From a virus, in IMG/VR virus record IMGVR_UViG_3300025806_000079, positions 1 through 37,221 of that record: a stretch of DNA of 37,221 bases. One strand, given 5' to 3'. The notes beneath the pieces are model-generated. The model had not been told where the DNA came from, made no database searches, and worked only from the letters and a program-made list of their open reading frames with translations. Both the position numbers and the translations under genes were made by a program. Positions 1 through 10,160 of this stretch are shown here, piece after piece (within the stretch, counting starts at the first letter, position 1; each line of letters begins with the position of its first letter).

Positions 1-1513
1 CCGTGTAAACAGGTGTTCCTGCATTAGTGTCAGGTATTAAGGGGTTAAACGTAGCATAATTACCATACTCATCATCATCACCACCATTCGTCGGAGAATC
101 GTTGGTGGCGGTTATTGTGCCTGTCTTGGTGAAGTGGTTTGCCGTTGCGGGATTAGTGTATGCAGCCGTTGGTGCTGTGAAACCTGTTGTATGTGCAGCA
201 GAACCTTTGATAACTTTAACTTCATCAATCCAACCATCAAGGTCACGGGCAGAAGATACGTTGTTCACCATAGCGCCAAGAAGTATTGTTTCGGTGCTTA
301 CCATATCTTCGCTGTTCGTTGCACTTGCTTTAGAAACACCGTCAACGAACCATTGAAGGGTTGTTCCAGAACGGGATAGCTCCATGTGGTACCACTGCCC
401 CGCACTCGGTGTGAAGGCAACTTCAATCTCTTTAACAGAGCCAATATAGCAGATCAGCTTTGTTCCGCTACCTATGCTCATGGAGATATTACCAGCAGCG
501 TCAGTGTCGCCACGGCAGAACATATTGTTCATAGACTCCAAACTGCCAGCGGTCTTCACCGTGTTGAAGTAGACTTGGAACTCAACCGTAAAGTCGCCTG
601 TTCCAAAGTCGAACTCATCGCCTGTAGGGATTGACACATAGTCACCATTGCCATCTAACAGTAATGAAGCCGTACCAAACTTACTCTTTGCAGTATCTAA
701 CTGAGCGTTACCTGTGAACGTAGGAACATGACCGTAGCTTGAGCTATCTGTTGTGGAGGTTGCAGCATCAGAGCCATCGAAGTGTAATAGCAGTGAAGTC
801 TCGGCTTCTGTAGCAGTACCGCCAGCTTGACTATCCACACCAGCAGCCATATCAGTGCCGCCTTCAATTAAGAAGCCATTCGTAGAAAAAGTTAATTCAC
901 TTGCATCGTTGATCTGCCAGAAACCATCGTCTGTTACTTCACCGAATGATGTTGGGTCTAGTGCTAGGCCGTCGATCATAACTGCTTGCGATACGTAATC
1001 AGGCAACCATAGCGACCCCGCCCCTGACCGACTACCTATCTTCTGGGCAACGGTTTTATTTACGAATGTGTCTGCGTTCTGAGCATCGCGGGTTTCCGTT
1101 CCCCAATCAGTTATCTCTGTACCGTTTATATAAAGTCTGTTCCTATTCGCAGCAGTAGCTTGCGTTTGGTCGTTTGCCCAGACAACATGGTAATAAGCAG
1201 CAGGGTCACGATATAATGGGGTTGTTATAAGGCTTGTCAGTGTCGATGAAGACTCCTTATGAACAAACTCTATTTCATCGCTACTTCTCCAGCTTAATCT
1301 AGTTTCGTCAGTCGTTGCGCTCCCTGCGGCGAAAAGTATACCAGCAGATGATATTTCACTACGTTTGACCACGAAGCTGAGTGTCCAAGTCTTACTGTCT
1401 CCTGCGCTCCCCGGTGTTCTAGACAAAAAACCACTGCTACCATCAAACAGCCCAGAGCCTTCAATGATGAACCCAGTTGAAGCGAACCGTATAGGCCGCA
1501 TTATAAAACTCAT
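1..1513 (-). CDS. LamG-like tail/appendage protein, C-terminus cut by window edge
   Basis: An open frame starts at ATG 1513 and runs for 504 codons off the left edge without a stop. Its start overlaps the stop of the tail fibre gene as ATGA, so the two are translationally coupled. The protein has two concanavalin/LamG-like jelly-roll segments. The first lies at about residues 1-170 (SGLFDGSSGFLSR, then RNRLYINGTEITDWG). The second lies at about 225-430 (LLLHFDGSDAATSTTDSSS, then LDGNGDYVSIP, then FTVEFQVYFNTV). The visible end, GNYATFNPLIPDTNAG, resembles the start of the DUF7483-type module found in long marine phage tail proteins. Such proteins are thought to be virion appendages that bind surface glycans. 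That role is inferred; the fold is recognised from sequence pattern only. A probable C-terminus of the same kind of protein lies at the right edge. Confidence 0.75.
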   Translation of the reverse strand, partial: MSFIMRPIRFASTGFIIEGSGLFDGSSGFLSRTPGSAGDSKTWTLSFVVKRSEISSAGILFAAGSATTDETRLSWRSSDEIEFVHKESSSTLTSLITTPLYRDPAAYYHVVWANDQTQATAANRNRLYINGTEITDWGTETRDAQNADTFVNKTVAQKIGSRSGAGSLWLPDYVSQAVMIDGLALDPTSFGEVTDDGFWQINDASELTFSTNGFLIEGGTDMAAGVDSQAGGTATEAETSLLLHFDGSDAATSTTDSSSYGHVPTFTGNAQLDTAKSKFGTASLLLDGNGDYVSIPTGDEFDFGTGDFTVEFQVYFNTVKTAGSLESMNNMFCRGDTDAAGNISMSIGSGTKLICYIGSVKEIEVAFTPSAGQWYHMELSRSGTTLQWFVDGVSKASATNSEDMVSTETILLGAMVNNVSSARDLDGWIDEVKVIKGSAAHTTGFTAPTAAYTNPATANHFTKTGTITATNDSPTNGGDDDEYGNYATFNPLIPDTNAGTPVYT

Positions 1514-3369
1514 GTGGCATATCCAATCAAGTACACTTTTAATCCTGCACCAGCCGTACTCGACCCGACTCCGTCAACGTCAATAGTCATCAAAGCATTG
1601 TCTGCTAACGCTGGCCCTGCACCGCCAATGACTGCTGCCGTAGCTGCCGTTCCAGAGGTCTTTTCTCCAGCGTCGATTGTCAGCTTCGTAGTCAAAACCG
1701 TACTTCCCGCCTCATTTATATCGACGGTCAAAACTGACCCAACGGGGGCTGTAGTCACCCCAGCCTTAACGCCCGTCAACGTAAACGCATAGGGCATATG
1801 GAATGTAACTACCGCTGTACCCGCTGCCGTAGCTGTGACTTCATCGCCGCAAGCTATGGCTATCGTCTGCTTTAGGTGGGTCTGATCTATAGCAACAACT
1901 GAGCCTGTCTTGGTTAAGCCAGTGCCTACTGTGATCTGTGAAAGGTTTACGCCTACCCAGTTGTCAGGGCTGTTGTCATCACTTACGAATTGGATTTGTG
2001 CATTAACGTCTGTCAGAGTAATGTTAGAAGCTGATCCGTTTAGAGTGTCTGTTCCAGATCGTGCAAAGATTAAAGAGTTAGATGCAGACGTTTTCTGAAA
2101 CGCATACTTAACACCTTCACTTGTTCCAATGGCAGGGAGTGTAACTGTAATGTTGTTGCTTGATGTATCACAAAGATAGTATGTGCCATCAGCAGATAAC
2201 GCTGGAGAAATAGCTGCACCTGTCTGATTTACAACAGTACTATATATCTGCCCAGATGCCGCAACGGATGCACTAGCCGCCGCATTAGCTGCATACTTCT
2301 TTGCAGAGAACACACCGCCAGCTACCGCTGTTCCTTCCGTAAATGAACTGCCACCACCTAACGCCCATTGCTTAGATGATCCTGTAGTGAGAGTAGTTCC
2401 TAGTGCATACTCTTTACTAGAAAATTCACTCGTATCAACAGCGGCCCCTGTTGTAGTAGCCCACTCTTTTGCGGCTCCACGACTGCCAGTGCTGGTGACG
2501 TTTGTACCTCCAACCGCCCAAGCTTTAGAACTAAAGTCTGAACCAGTTACAGCACCATTAATTTTAGTTGCGTAGTTGGTTGCGAGTGTTGCTTGAGCCG
2601 TTGCTTTAGCTGAGTAATGTAAAGCAGAGAATGTTCCTGCTCCAGCAACAGTATCGTCTTCTGGATTAGAAGCCCATTCTTTCGCAGCTCCTTTGCTCGA
2701 AGTGTCGGTTATGCCCGTTCCACCAACAGCCCAAGCTTTTGAACTGTGGTCACTACCCGCCGCAGCGCCGTCAACTTTAACAGCATACGCTACTGCCGTA
2801 GCAGCAGAGGCTACTGCTTCATCTGCTTTGGTAGAAGCAGTAACCGCACTTGCAGCCGCCGCAGTCGTAGCAGCGCCGGGGTCATCAGCTTCTTCTAATG
2901 CAGTTAGCCCAGCGTTCCAACGAAATGTTTTTAAGGCAACAGGTGTAGGAAGCGTTGTGTCTACTCCTGATGTATCACCATCAGACAGTTTAAACGATCT
3001 ATCAACCTCTGTGTTGATTTGTTGCGCCATCATTGTTGCCCGATCAAGCTCTTGCTCAACTAGGTCAGACGGAAAAGCGTCGTTCTCAACTAGGTCTAGC
3101 CCTTGTGTAAGGCCAACTTCACGAATAATAACTAGTGTTTCTCCAGACGCAGGAGCTGTACCCATAGTAACCGTGCCGCCAGACGCGTCACCCGCACCAG
3201 TAATAGTGTAATGCGTGGTAATAGTCTTTGTTGTCTCAGCGCCTGTGCTGTTTACAACAAGAATAACCTTGAGGTCTGCGTTGCTGAAAAACAAGTAACC
3301 AAACGAAAAAGCGGTTGTGCTTCCGTTGCCTGAGTAACTTACGCGGTTTACTGTAGAGCTTATGGTCAT
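1510..3369 (-). CDS. Tail fibre protein with T7 gp17-like N-terminus
   Basis: A 619-residue virion protein. The first ~150 residues (SYSGNGSTTAFSFGYLFF, then LVIIREVGLTQGLDL, then LDRATMMAQQI) match the tail-attachment domain of T7-type fibres. Residues ~165-385 form an Ala/Ser-rich shaft built from degenerate repeats of the form GSDxSSKAWAVGGT followed by GAAKEWA. The last ~110 residues (TFHMPYAFTLTGVKAG, then VLTVDINEAGSTVLTTKL) are a beta-rich module common at the distal ends of phage fibres, probably the receptor-facing part. RBS AAGGAA precedes ATG 3369. The 38-bp gap upstream contains a GTTTAAAC site (3386-3393). The stop overlaps the next gene. Fibre identity is secure; the receptor is unknown. 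Confidence 0.85.
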   Translation of the reverse strand: MTISSTVNRVSYSGNGSTTAFSFGYLFFSNADLKVILVVNSTGAETTKTITTHYTITGAGDASGGTVTMGTAPASGETLVIIREVGLTQGLDLVENDAFPSDLVEQELDRATMMAQQINTEVDRSFKLSDGDTSGVDTTLPTPVALKTFRWNAGLTALEEADDPGAATTAAAASAVTASTKADEAVASAATAVAYAVKVDGAAAGSDHSSKAWAVGGTGITDTSSKGAAKEWASNPEDDTVAGAGTFSALHYSAKATAQATLATNYATKINGAVTGSDFSSKAWAVGGTNVTSTGSRGAAKEWATTTGAAVDTSEFSSKEYALGTTLTTGSSKQWALGGGSSFTEGTAVAGGVFSAKKYAANAAASASVAASGQIYSTVVNQTGAAISPALSADGTYYLCDTSSNNITVTLPAIGTSEGVKYAFQKTSASNSLIFARSGTDTLNGSASNITLTDVNAQIQFVSDDNSPDNWVGVNLSQITVGTGLTKTGSVVAIDQTHLKQTIAIACGDEVTATAAGTAVVTFHMPYAFTLTGVKAGVTTAPVGSVLTVDINEAGSTVLTTKLTIDAGEKTSGTAATAAVIGGAGPALADNALMTIDVDGVGSSTAGAGLKVYLIGYAT

Positions 3370-3407
3370 TGTGTGGGTTCCTTACGTTTAAACAATCTTA
3401 TCATATA

Positions 3408-5873
3408 CTACCGAAAAGCACTACTCAAATCTGGCGCTCTTGTAGGTAGTAGTTTTCCAGCTTCCCACCACATACCTCGCCCTTCCTCGTCTAAGTCATT
3501 AATTTTCTTAGTTGCTCTGTTTTGAAAATTAGGGTCTAAATCTTCAAGTATAAATTCATCTACAAGTGATGTTATGGCTCTATCTACATACCAAAGGTGT
3601 GAACCGGGAACTATTTTTCTTAGCGTTCCAACAAGTTGCTGGACAATCTTAGTGTCCTCACCTTGTAGTGCGCTTTGTGCGTTTCCTACAGTTAACTCTG
3701 CAAAACCATCCAATGCAGCGGCAGGAGCGCCTAACAAACTTTTAAAAAACCCGCCGCCGTATCTGTTTACATCGGATGTTAAGAAGTCTGCAAACAAAGA
3801 TAACCCCCCACCCCGCGCTACTGCGTCAGGCCAAAACGTAGGGTCTGTAAATGGGTTCATACTGCGAGGGTCTTCACCACGGGACATGACGTGAATTTGT
3901 TCAGATAGTGCGCCAGCAGCGGTAAGATATGCTAAAAACGTAACAAAATATTTACCTTTATTTAAAGCACCTTCCCGCGCCATACCTTCTGCAAGATGTT
4001 TCATCATTATAGTAATAGGGAAATTTTTAAATACGGCAACTGATCTAAGCACTTCACCTTTAAAAGTACCAGCGGTAGTGCCACCAATCAACACTGATTT
4101 AGCTTCAACAGACGACGTAGGAACTGCCATCTCTAATAAGTTCTGATTGTACGCGGTAAATTTTGCAAAAAGATCATTTGCTACGTCTGCACTTATATCT
4201 GTGCGATGGATCATGTCGTTAAGGTTTAAAAATTTTGCGCCTTTGTGGTCAGTTAATTCTGTTTGACGCACAATATCCCAATCTTCAGCGGTAATACCTG
4301 CACGTTCCATACTCTCTTTAAAATCTATTTTATCAAAAGTTTTGTTTACGTTACGCGCATAACTACCCATCATCTCTAATGAGAATGTGTTTCGGGACAT
4401 TTGAGTGTGATGGCTTAACAAACTTAAACGCAGAGCGCCTTCGGTAAGTCGTTGCGCCCATTTAGGGCCAAACGGGTCGCCACCAAAACGTTCGGCTGCT
4501 GCTAAATTACCTAAAGCTAAATCATTAACTACACCCATCTGACGGGCAAACTCACGGTCAGCTTTACTAGCTGGGTTAATCATTTTTAAGTAGGAAGCTA
4601 TGGGAGACATAGCTTTGTGTCCAGACAAACGTGACACAGATTTCATAGTAGCTATGTCGCCCGGTGCAGCAGAAAAAATAGCTTTACCTAATAGCGCGCC
4701 GGGTAGTAGCGTCCGTATTGTACTCATAACAATTCCAACGTTATTAAGTTCAACATCTGCGTTACGTCCGGTTACAAAACCAAACACACTATCTGAGTCA
4801 TTTATATCTCTTGACACACTGTGTAACAATTTTTTTTGAGTTTTAAGGTCACCTTTTGTTTGCGCTTCATCTACCAATTGGCTTGTTCGCATCTTTACAG
4901 CAGCCTCTAAACGGCGTTTCATTATAGAGGGGTTAGGTCCAAGCACTTGTAGTTGAGCTAAATCGCGTGACGCTTGGCCCATGTAGTCAATAAGCTGATC
5001 AATTAACGTTCCTCGACCATACTCACTTTGCATACTAGACCACGATTCCGGTGTTTTATACCGCAAAAAACGTTTGTTAGTTAAACGGCTGGCTACCCCT
5101 ACTTCTGGGCGATAGTCAAAAGTAATTTTGTTTAAACCGCCTGTAGTTATTGTTGTATGTACTTCACCTAAAACACGAACGCGGTCACTCTCTTCTATTA
5201 TTTTCCCGCCGTTAAATTGTTTCATGTGTTCCCAATCTAACACACCGTCACCATTATGGTCCTCAATCCACTTATCTCTGTTTTTAGACATTTTACCAAC
5301 GTCGTGCATTTGAGGCGCGTGAAAATTGGGGTCTTCTACCATGTCTACCCCTGCGGCTTTAGCCAGACGAGCAAAGTCCGCGTACATTTCTTTAGTAGCT
5401 TCAGATAACCCTTTTGCAGCCGTGCTTTTTGTGTCCTTACCGTATAACTCTTTAATATAATCGTCTAAACCCGCTTTTGAACGGAATGCCCCAATTACCC
5501 GTGTGTCGTATTTATCAAGCATATCAACCATTAAACCGTTAAAACGCCCTAAATAACCACGCGAAACATATTCAACTTCCGAATATATCTTAGTTAACTC
5601 TTTACCGGGGCGATTTTTTAATTTCATAATACGGTCAGTTAGTCGTATCTGTACCTGCGCGTCACGAATGCGGCGAGCTTGATCCGCTGAGTTTTTAAAA
5701 GTTTTTGCTTCTATTAGTTCGGCGGCGGCAGCACTTTCGGCTCGTTCACGCGGAACACCGTCACCTAACATCTCATTAACGCGGCTGTCAAATTGATCTA
5801 GTAACACTTTAGCGTCTTCATGCTTTGCGTGTTTGCTACCAATACTTTCTACAATACAATTTCTATACGACAT
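3408..5873 (-). CDS. Large internal virion/ejection protein (821 aa)
   Basis: Third and last of three very large proteins encoded between the gp14-like core protein and the tail fibre, the place where T7-like phages encode gp15 and gp16. No enzymatic motif was recognised. It is mostly helical and charged, with hydrophobic stretches near residues 390-410 (LPGALLGKAIFSAAPGD) and 625-655 (FPITIMMKHLA, then YFVTFLAYLTAAGALS). Such stretches would suit a protein inserted into the host envelope during DNA ejection. Start ATG 5873 lies one base past the upstream stop (TAATATG). The ejection role is inferred from position and size. A large polyvalent-protein-type domain is possible but not shown. Confidence 0.65.
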   Translation of the reverse strand: MSYRNCIVESIGSKHAKHEDAKVLLDQFDSRVNEMLGDGVPRERAESAAAAELIEAKTFKNSADQARRIRDAQVQIRLTDRIMKLKNRPGKELTKIYSEVEYVSRGYLGRFNGLMVDMLDKYDTRVIGAFRSKAGLDDYIKELYGKDTKSTAAKGLSEATKEMYADFARLAKAAGVDMVEDPNFHAPQMHDVGKMSKNRDKWIEDHNGDGVLDWEHMKQFNGGKIIEESDRVRVLGEVHTTITTGGLNKITFDYRPEVGVASRLTNKRFLRYKTPESWSSMQSEYGRGTLIDQLIDYMGQASRDLAQLQVLGPNPSIMKRRLEAAVKMRTSQLVDEAQTKGDLKTQKKLLHSVSRDINDSDSVFGFVTGRNADVELNNVGIVMSTIRTLLPGALLGKAIFSAAPGDIATMKSVSRLSGHKAMSPIASYLKMINPASKADREFARQMGVVNDLALGNLAAAERFGGDPFGPKWAQRLTEGALRLSLLSHHTQMSRNTFSLEMMGSYARNVNKTFDKIDFKESMERAGITAEDWDIVRQTELTDHKGAKFLNLNDMIHRTDISADVANDLFAKFTAYNQNLLEMAVPTSSVEAKSVLIGGTTAGTFKGEVLRSVAVFKNFPITIMMKHLAEGMAREGALNKGKYFVTFLAYLTAAGALSEQIHVMSRGEDPRSMNPFTDPTFWPDAVARGGGLSLFADFLTSDVNRYGGGFFKSLLGAPAAALDGFAELTVGNAQSALQGEDTKIVQQLVGTLRKIVPGSHLWYVDRAITSLVDEFILEDLDPNFQNRATKKINDLDEEGRGMWWEAGKLLPTRAPDLSSAFR

Positions 5874-5874
5874 A

Positions 5875-7851
5875 TTATATCCCCGTTGGGCAAGTAGATA
5901 AGGCTTTTAACAACTCGTCATCTTGCTTACCTTGGTCTAAGTATTCGCGTAGTGTCACCGTGCCGCCTGTTTCTGCGTCCGTAATCTGAATGATTGTGTT
6001 GTCTAAATCGACATCACCGATACCACGCCCTAAATTTATAGTGTTTTTTTCACTATCTATAGAACTCATGTGTTCTGCGGTTTGTGTATTACGCATTTCG
6101 TCTAACTTTGGTTCTATATCTTTTAATTCTTTAGCTGCTTTTGCGGCGTAGTCTTGCAAAGGCATACCATTTATAGTGTGACGGTCTAGCGCACTTACAA
6201 GCGATTGTGCTGGACGTTCAGCGTCAATTTTTTGACGTTGCATAATGTCCTCAACAGCAACGCGACCTGACGGGCTAATCTTAGGTGGCGCAAATTCTGG
6301 GCGGGGTAGCGCGTCTCTACCTTGCTTTAACAACGCAGATATCTCTGGAGCAATGTCACGTAATTCGTTATCCGCAGCTTGAAGCGCCTCACGAGTAACT
6401 CGTTCTTTAGCGTTTTCTGCGCTAGTTAGCCGCAATTCTTGCTCAACTAGTGCTTCACGTTTAGCATTAATTTCTTTCTGTATTTTCTTTTTGTTCTTAG
6501 CTGACGCGCCTCTTGCCTTAGTTTCAAGTGCAGCTAACTCATCTTCAGCGCGTCCTATTGTTTGCGCGACTTCTTGCCCCGGTAACTCTTGACGTATATC
6601 GTCTAAACGTCTACGCTCTTCTGCAATTTCAGTGCTTAAACGCTCATACTTGTTAATTAAATCAGGGTTCTTATTACGTGCGTACTCTATTACAGCCGGA
6701 TTTTTATTCATTTCGGTAATCGCCGGGTCGCCCTGCACAGCTTCAAAATCTGGTTTAGTATATATTGGTGTTGTATTAGGCATTCGTGTAGACCCACTAA
6801 GGTCGGCTTTTAACTTGTTAAGCATAGGTTCCATTGCATCCATGAGTTTTTCATGGTGTAAATTAAGCCCAGTATCTGTGTCGCCGTAAGGGTTTGCTCT
6901 GGCAAACAGAATATTGCTTTGCTCTGCAATAATAGCTGCCTGATCGGAAGGTTTAAACAAGTTAGGGTCTAATTTAATTACTGCATCTTCGTAGGCTTTT
7001 TGACGCGTCTGTTGTAAATTTACTTGGTTAGTTTTTTGTAACATAGCGCGTCCAAGTGCGCGTTGCGGTGCTACTTGTTGCTCTATTGCCCGCCCTGCTA
7101 CTGGCGCAAGTTCACCAGCGCCTCGTAGTAGCCCCGCACCCGCTGCCGCAAAACCTACTTGTGTTAATTTTTCACCTGTTGTTGTACTGACACCCATTAA
7201 CGCTTGGCGTTCTGAAACTCCTGTAAATTGGTTAACGGCTTCAATTCCGCCACCTGCTGCAATTTCAGTTAATATACGCTTAGTAACTGTTTGACCTACG
7301 CCGCCTATACCTAACGTAGCAAAATTAAGAAAATTAGTGCGAGGGTTCATTGAGGCTACTAAACCTGCGCTGAACGCACCTAACTTACCAGTAATACCAG
7401 CGGACTCGCCAATTCTTGCTGCGACCCCCCGAAGGTCTTTACTGCGGGATTTAACACCGCTCCAAAGTTCACCAAAAAGTTTAACGCTGTTATCTTCTGG
7501 GTTAGCTTCTCTGTATGCTTGTAACCTTTGATTTGCTTGCTCAAATTGAGCGTATTGTTCCGTTAAATTTGAGTCTACTTCTGTATCTTTACCCTCTTCT
7601 TGACGTGCGCCGTTAAGGTAGTTGCTGCGAAACAACTCATTTTCATATAATTTTTCGCCAGTTGCTGCAAAATATGACGCGGCGTTAGCTATGTAATCAT
7701 CTTGTATAGCAACTTCTAGACCATTAGCTGCCATGCGGAGATTATCATCGTTTAATGTAGCTACAAAATTTTCTGTAAAATCTGTAGTTTCATTCCACTG
7801 ACCGGGTACGCCACCTATAACGTCTAACGGTTTGCTCTGTAAAAAACTCAT
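5875..7851 (-). CDS. Internal virion protein with coiled coil (658 aa)
   Basis: Middle member of the internal-protein trio. Residues ~145-250 are Gly/Ala-rich and weakly hydrophobic (FSAGLVASMNPRTNFLNFA, then GFAAAGAGLLRGAGEL), suggesting membrane interaction. Residues ~390-500 form a long charged coiled coil (AEERRRLDDIRQEL, then KKKIQKEINAKREALVEQEL). No lytic transglycosylase motif was found. The start overlaps the upstream stop as ATGA at 7848-7851. An in-frame GTTTAAAC (6951-6958) encodes the Phe-Lys of NLFKPSD. The role in DNA ejection or core assembly is inferred from gene order. Confidence 0.6.
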   Translation of the reverse strand: MSFLQSKPLDVIGGVPGQWNETTDFTENFVATLNDDNLRMAANGLEVAIQDDYIANAASYFAATGEKLYENELFRSNYLNGARQEEGKDTEVDSNLTEQYAQFEQANQRLQAYREANPEDNSVKLFGELWSGVKSRSKDLRGVAARIGESAGITGKLGAFSAGLVASMNPRTNFLNFATLGIGGVGQTVTKRILTEIAAGGGIEAVNQFTGVSERQALMGVSTTTGEKLTQVGFAAAGAGLLRGAGELAPVAGRAIEQQVAPQRALGRAMLQKTNQVNLQQTRQKAYEDAVIKLDPNLFKPSDQAAIIAEQSNILFARANPYGDTDTGLNLHHEKLMDAMEPMLNKLKADLSGSTRMPNTTPIYTKPDFEAVQGDPAITEMNKNPAVIEYARNKNPDLINKYERLSTEIAEERRRLDDIRQELPGQEVAQTIGRAEDELAALETKARGASAKNKKKIQKEINAKREALVEQELRLTSAENAKERVTREALQAADNELRDIAPEISALLKQGRDALPRPEFAPPKISPSGRVAVEDIMQRQKIDAERPAQSLVSALDRHTINGMPLQDYAAKAAKELKDIEPKLDEMRNTQTAEHMSSIDSEKNTINLGRGIGDVDLDNTIIQITDAETGGTVTLREYLDQGKQDDELLKALSTCPTGI

Positions 7852-10151
7852 TCAAAACTCTCGTAGTAGTTTTCAAGTTTGTTAAGGTCCATTATTAAAA
7901 CTTTATTAGAACCGGGGTGGCGTAAATACTTGTTAGTACCCTTATGTTGCACACGATATTGACCATCACCAACGTACCTAAAATGACTGTTTGATAGTAA
8001 TTTTTCTCCAGTAACCGTGTTACCTTGTTGATTAACCGGAACAACCCCATCAAAGACTTGCAACATAATTTCTTCGTTATCTAAACTTGTTACTGCGTTT
8101 TCAAAATATTCTTCTGTTTTTCCTATAGGTAAGACTAGTCGGCTGTTGTTACGAGGAATAATAGTTCCGCCATGAACTTCTTTTATTAACTTTTTTACAT
8201 CACTATTAGTAATTTTAACAGTACCTGATGGCAAACCTCGTTTAACATACAAACCTTCAAGAGCAGCATACATACCTTCTTTAACATGATTAGGCATATT
8301 CATAAAAGCATCACCTATTTCTGTGTTAAACACTTCACGCAAACCAGACGACGGTAAATTTTTAGAACCATTAGGTTGTTCTAACGTTTTTCGACCTTGC
8401 TCAATTTCTAAAGCAATTGTTAAGTGTTGATCGTGGGAAGCCATACCTGCTACATACCCTGTACCAGAAGCTCCTTTTTCGCTTAATTCATTAAACACCT
8501 TGTACGAGTCTGGCCCACCCGTACCGACTATAGTGCGATACAATTCTACGCGTTGATTAGCATCCATTTCAAATATTGCTGTCTGAACTTGTGAAAGCTC
8601 TTCTGGCAGAAAAAATTGATAGTTTTCAACTCCATATTTATTTTTAGCCTCGTTTGCAGCAGTAAAACGGTCTTTTAAACTACTGGAAGATTTAATATCT
8701 ATTGGTGGTATATCCATGTTTCCTGATTGGGCAGCCCATGAAATCGGGCCTTTTTTAGTAAGTACGTTTTGCATTTCTTTTAAATACGCGCTATGCAACT
8801 TTATTGTTTCTGCTTCAACCGTAGAAATGCCATCTGTTCTTTCTGCATGAAGACTAAAAGCAGCAACATAAGCTTGCGTATTCGCTAAAGTTAAGTCACT
8901 TTTAGCTACCCAACCTCTGTGCAATCCTTCGTTTACTAAATTAGTCATTTTGCGTAATACGTCAGGGTCATCTATACTTGGGATTAGAGCTTGTATCATA
9001 ACCACGTCTTTTATAGGTAATTCACCTAGCTCTGCAACTGGCAAAAGTGCGGCTATCATATCACGTCCGGCGGCATTAGCTTCTGTAGTTTTCTTTGATA
9101 AAATACTACGAGCAGCTTTAACTTGCATAAACTCTAATTCAGTGGCTGGTTGTCCCTGCTGCGGCCCCGCAGTTAAAAAAGCGTTTACTTCTGGCACGGA
9201 CATTTTACTAGCTTCAACACGCCAATCTTTAAACGCATGAAGCCGGGTTAAACTTGCGTGAGCTATGGGGTCGTCTGACAACTTCCCTAATGTTGTAAGT
9301 TGTGTCATCTCACTGCTGCTAACACCAAAACCTCCAATAAGTCTTTCACGTACAGAATTAATTCCTATCCTAAAAGCGGTGTTACTTTTGTTTTGTTGGT
9401 TTAATGCTTTAGCGTCTAATTGATTTTTCTTGTTGTTAGCTGAAAGGGTAATTTGACTTAATCCCGCTGGACTTAACTGTGTCTGCCAGTAATCCCCTGT
9501 AAGCATTTCTATAACACTATCAGGGTCACGGTGTACCTCACCGACTAATGTGCGGTAAGCAAGGTCTTCGCGAAACTCGCGTTCAACTTCAAGTTTTGCG
9601 TCGTCTGATATACGCGAATCTTTAATTGTTTCTAATCCTTGTTCAAGACTTCCTGTAAACATTTGAATGTCTTGGTACGCAGCGTTAATGCCAGCAGAAA
9701 GCGTATTCTTAGTATTTAAAACGTTTAAACGTGTTCTAGACACTGTTTCAAAGTCTACTGCTTTCCCGACCAGAGTACCCTTTAAACTTTCAAGCTGTTT
9801 TGCTAAATGTTTTTTAGCCGTTGAAGTAAGCTTATCGCTCCCTAATTTTGTAGCCGACCATGTATCAAAATCGTCTTTTACCGTTTTAGTAAAACCATCA
9901 GCGCCCGCTACCGCAGCGGCTTCGCTAGTCTTCAGTCTTTCGGCCCACTCGCTCCGACCTTCCATGTAAGTTAAATCAGCGTAGCTTTTACTGTCGCGCT
10001 CTGTTTTCTCTGCTACAAAATCACCAAAACCGGATATATCTTGCCCCGCGCTAATAAGCCCTTTACCACCCCCACCCATTGAGGCAACATCGGCGCGAGC
10101 AGTTTGCGGGACAAATCTAACATTACCTGCTGGAGTTATTTTGTTAGCCAT
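7848..10151 (-). CDS. Internal virion protein (767 aa), gp15-like position
   Basis: First of the three large internal proteins, directly after the gp14-like gene, with RBS AAAGG before ATG 10151. The N-terminus (PAGNVRFVPQTARADV, then GLISAGQDISGFGDFV) matches the style of phage core proteins at this locus. The body is a long helical, charged protein with no signal peptide and no catalytic motif I can recognise. The last ~80 residues (YVGDGQYRVQHKGTNKYLRHP) look like a small beta domain. It contains an in-frame GTTTAAAC at 9723-9730. It probably forms part of the inner core or ejection tube; this is inference from synteny. Confidence 0.6.
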   Translation of the reverse strand: MANKITPAGNVRFVPQTARADVASMGGGGKGLISAGQDISGFGDFVAEKTERDSKSYADLTYMEGRSEWAERLKTSEAAAVAGADGFTKTVKDDFDTWSATKLGSDKLTSTAKKHLAKQLESLKGTLVGKAVDFETVSRTRLNVLNTKNTLSAGINAAYQDIQMFTGSLEQGLETIKDSRISDDAKLEVEREFREDLAYRTLVGEVHRDPDSVIEMLTGDYWQTQLSPAGLSQITLSANNKKNQLDAKALNQQNKSNTAFRIGINSVRERLIGGFGVSSSEMTQLTTLGKLSDDPIAHASLTRLHAFKDWRVEASKMSVPEVNAFLTAGPQQGQPATELEFMQVKAARSILSKKTTEANAAGRDMIAALLPVAELGELPIKDVVMIQALIPSIDDPDVLRKMTNLVNEGLHRGWVAKSDLTLANTQAYVAAFSLHAERTDGISTVEAETIKLHSAYLKEMQNVLTKKGPISWAAQSGNMDIPPIDIKSSSSLKDRFTAANEAKNKYGVENYQFFLPEELSQVQTAIFEMDANQRVELYRTIVGTGGPDSYKVFNELSEKGASGTGYVAGMASHDQHLTIALEIEQGRKTLEQPNGSKNLPSSGLREVFNTEIGDAFMNMPNHVKEGMYAALEGLYVKRGLPSGTVKITNSDVKKLIKEVHGGTIIPRNNSRLVLPIGKTEEYFENAVTSLDNEEIMLQVFDGVVPVNQQGNTVTGEKLLSNSHFRYVGDGQYRVQHKGTNKYLRHPGSNKVLIMDLNKLENYYESFE

Positions 10152-10160
10152 AACTTACCT

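Noticed and set aside
102-3211. Plus-strand open frames across the tail fibre and LamG genes
   Set aside because: They are antisense to well-recognised virion genes and have no ribosome sites or family resemblance.
1510-3369. Diversity-generating retroelement acting on the tail fibre
   Set aside because: No reverse transcriptase or template repeat near the fibre gene. Internal repeats are shaft repeats.
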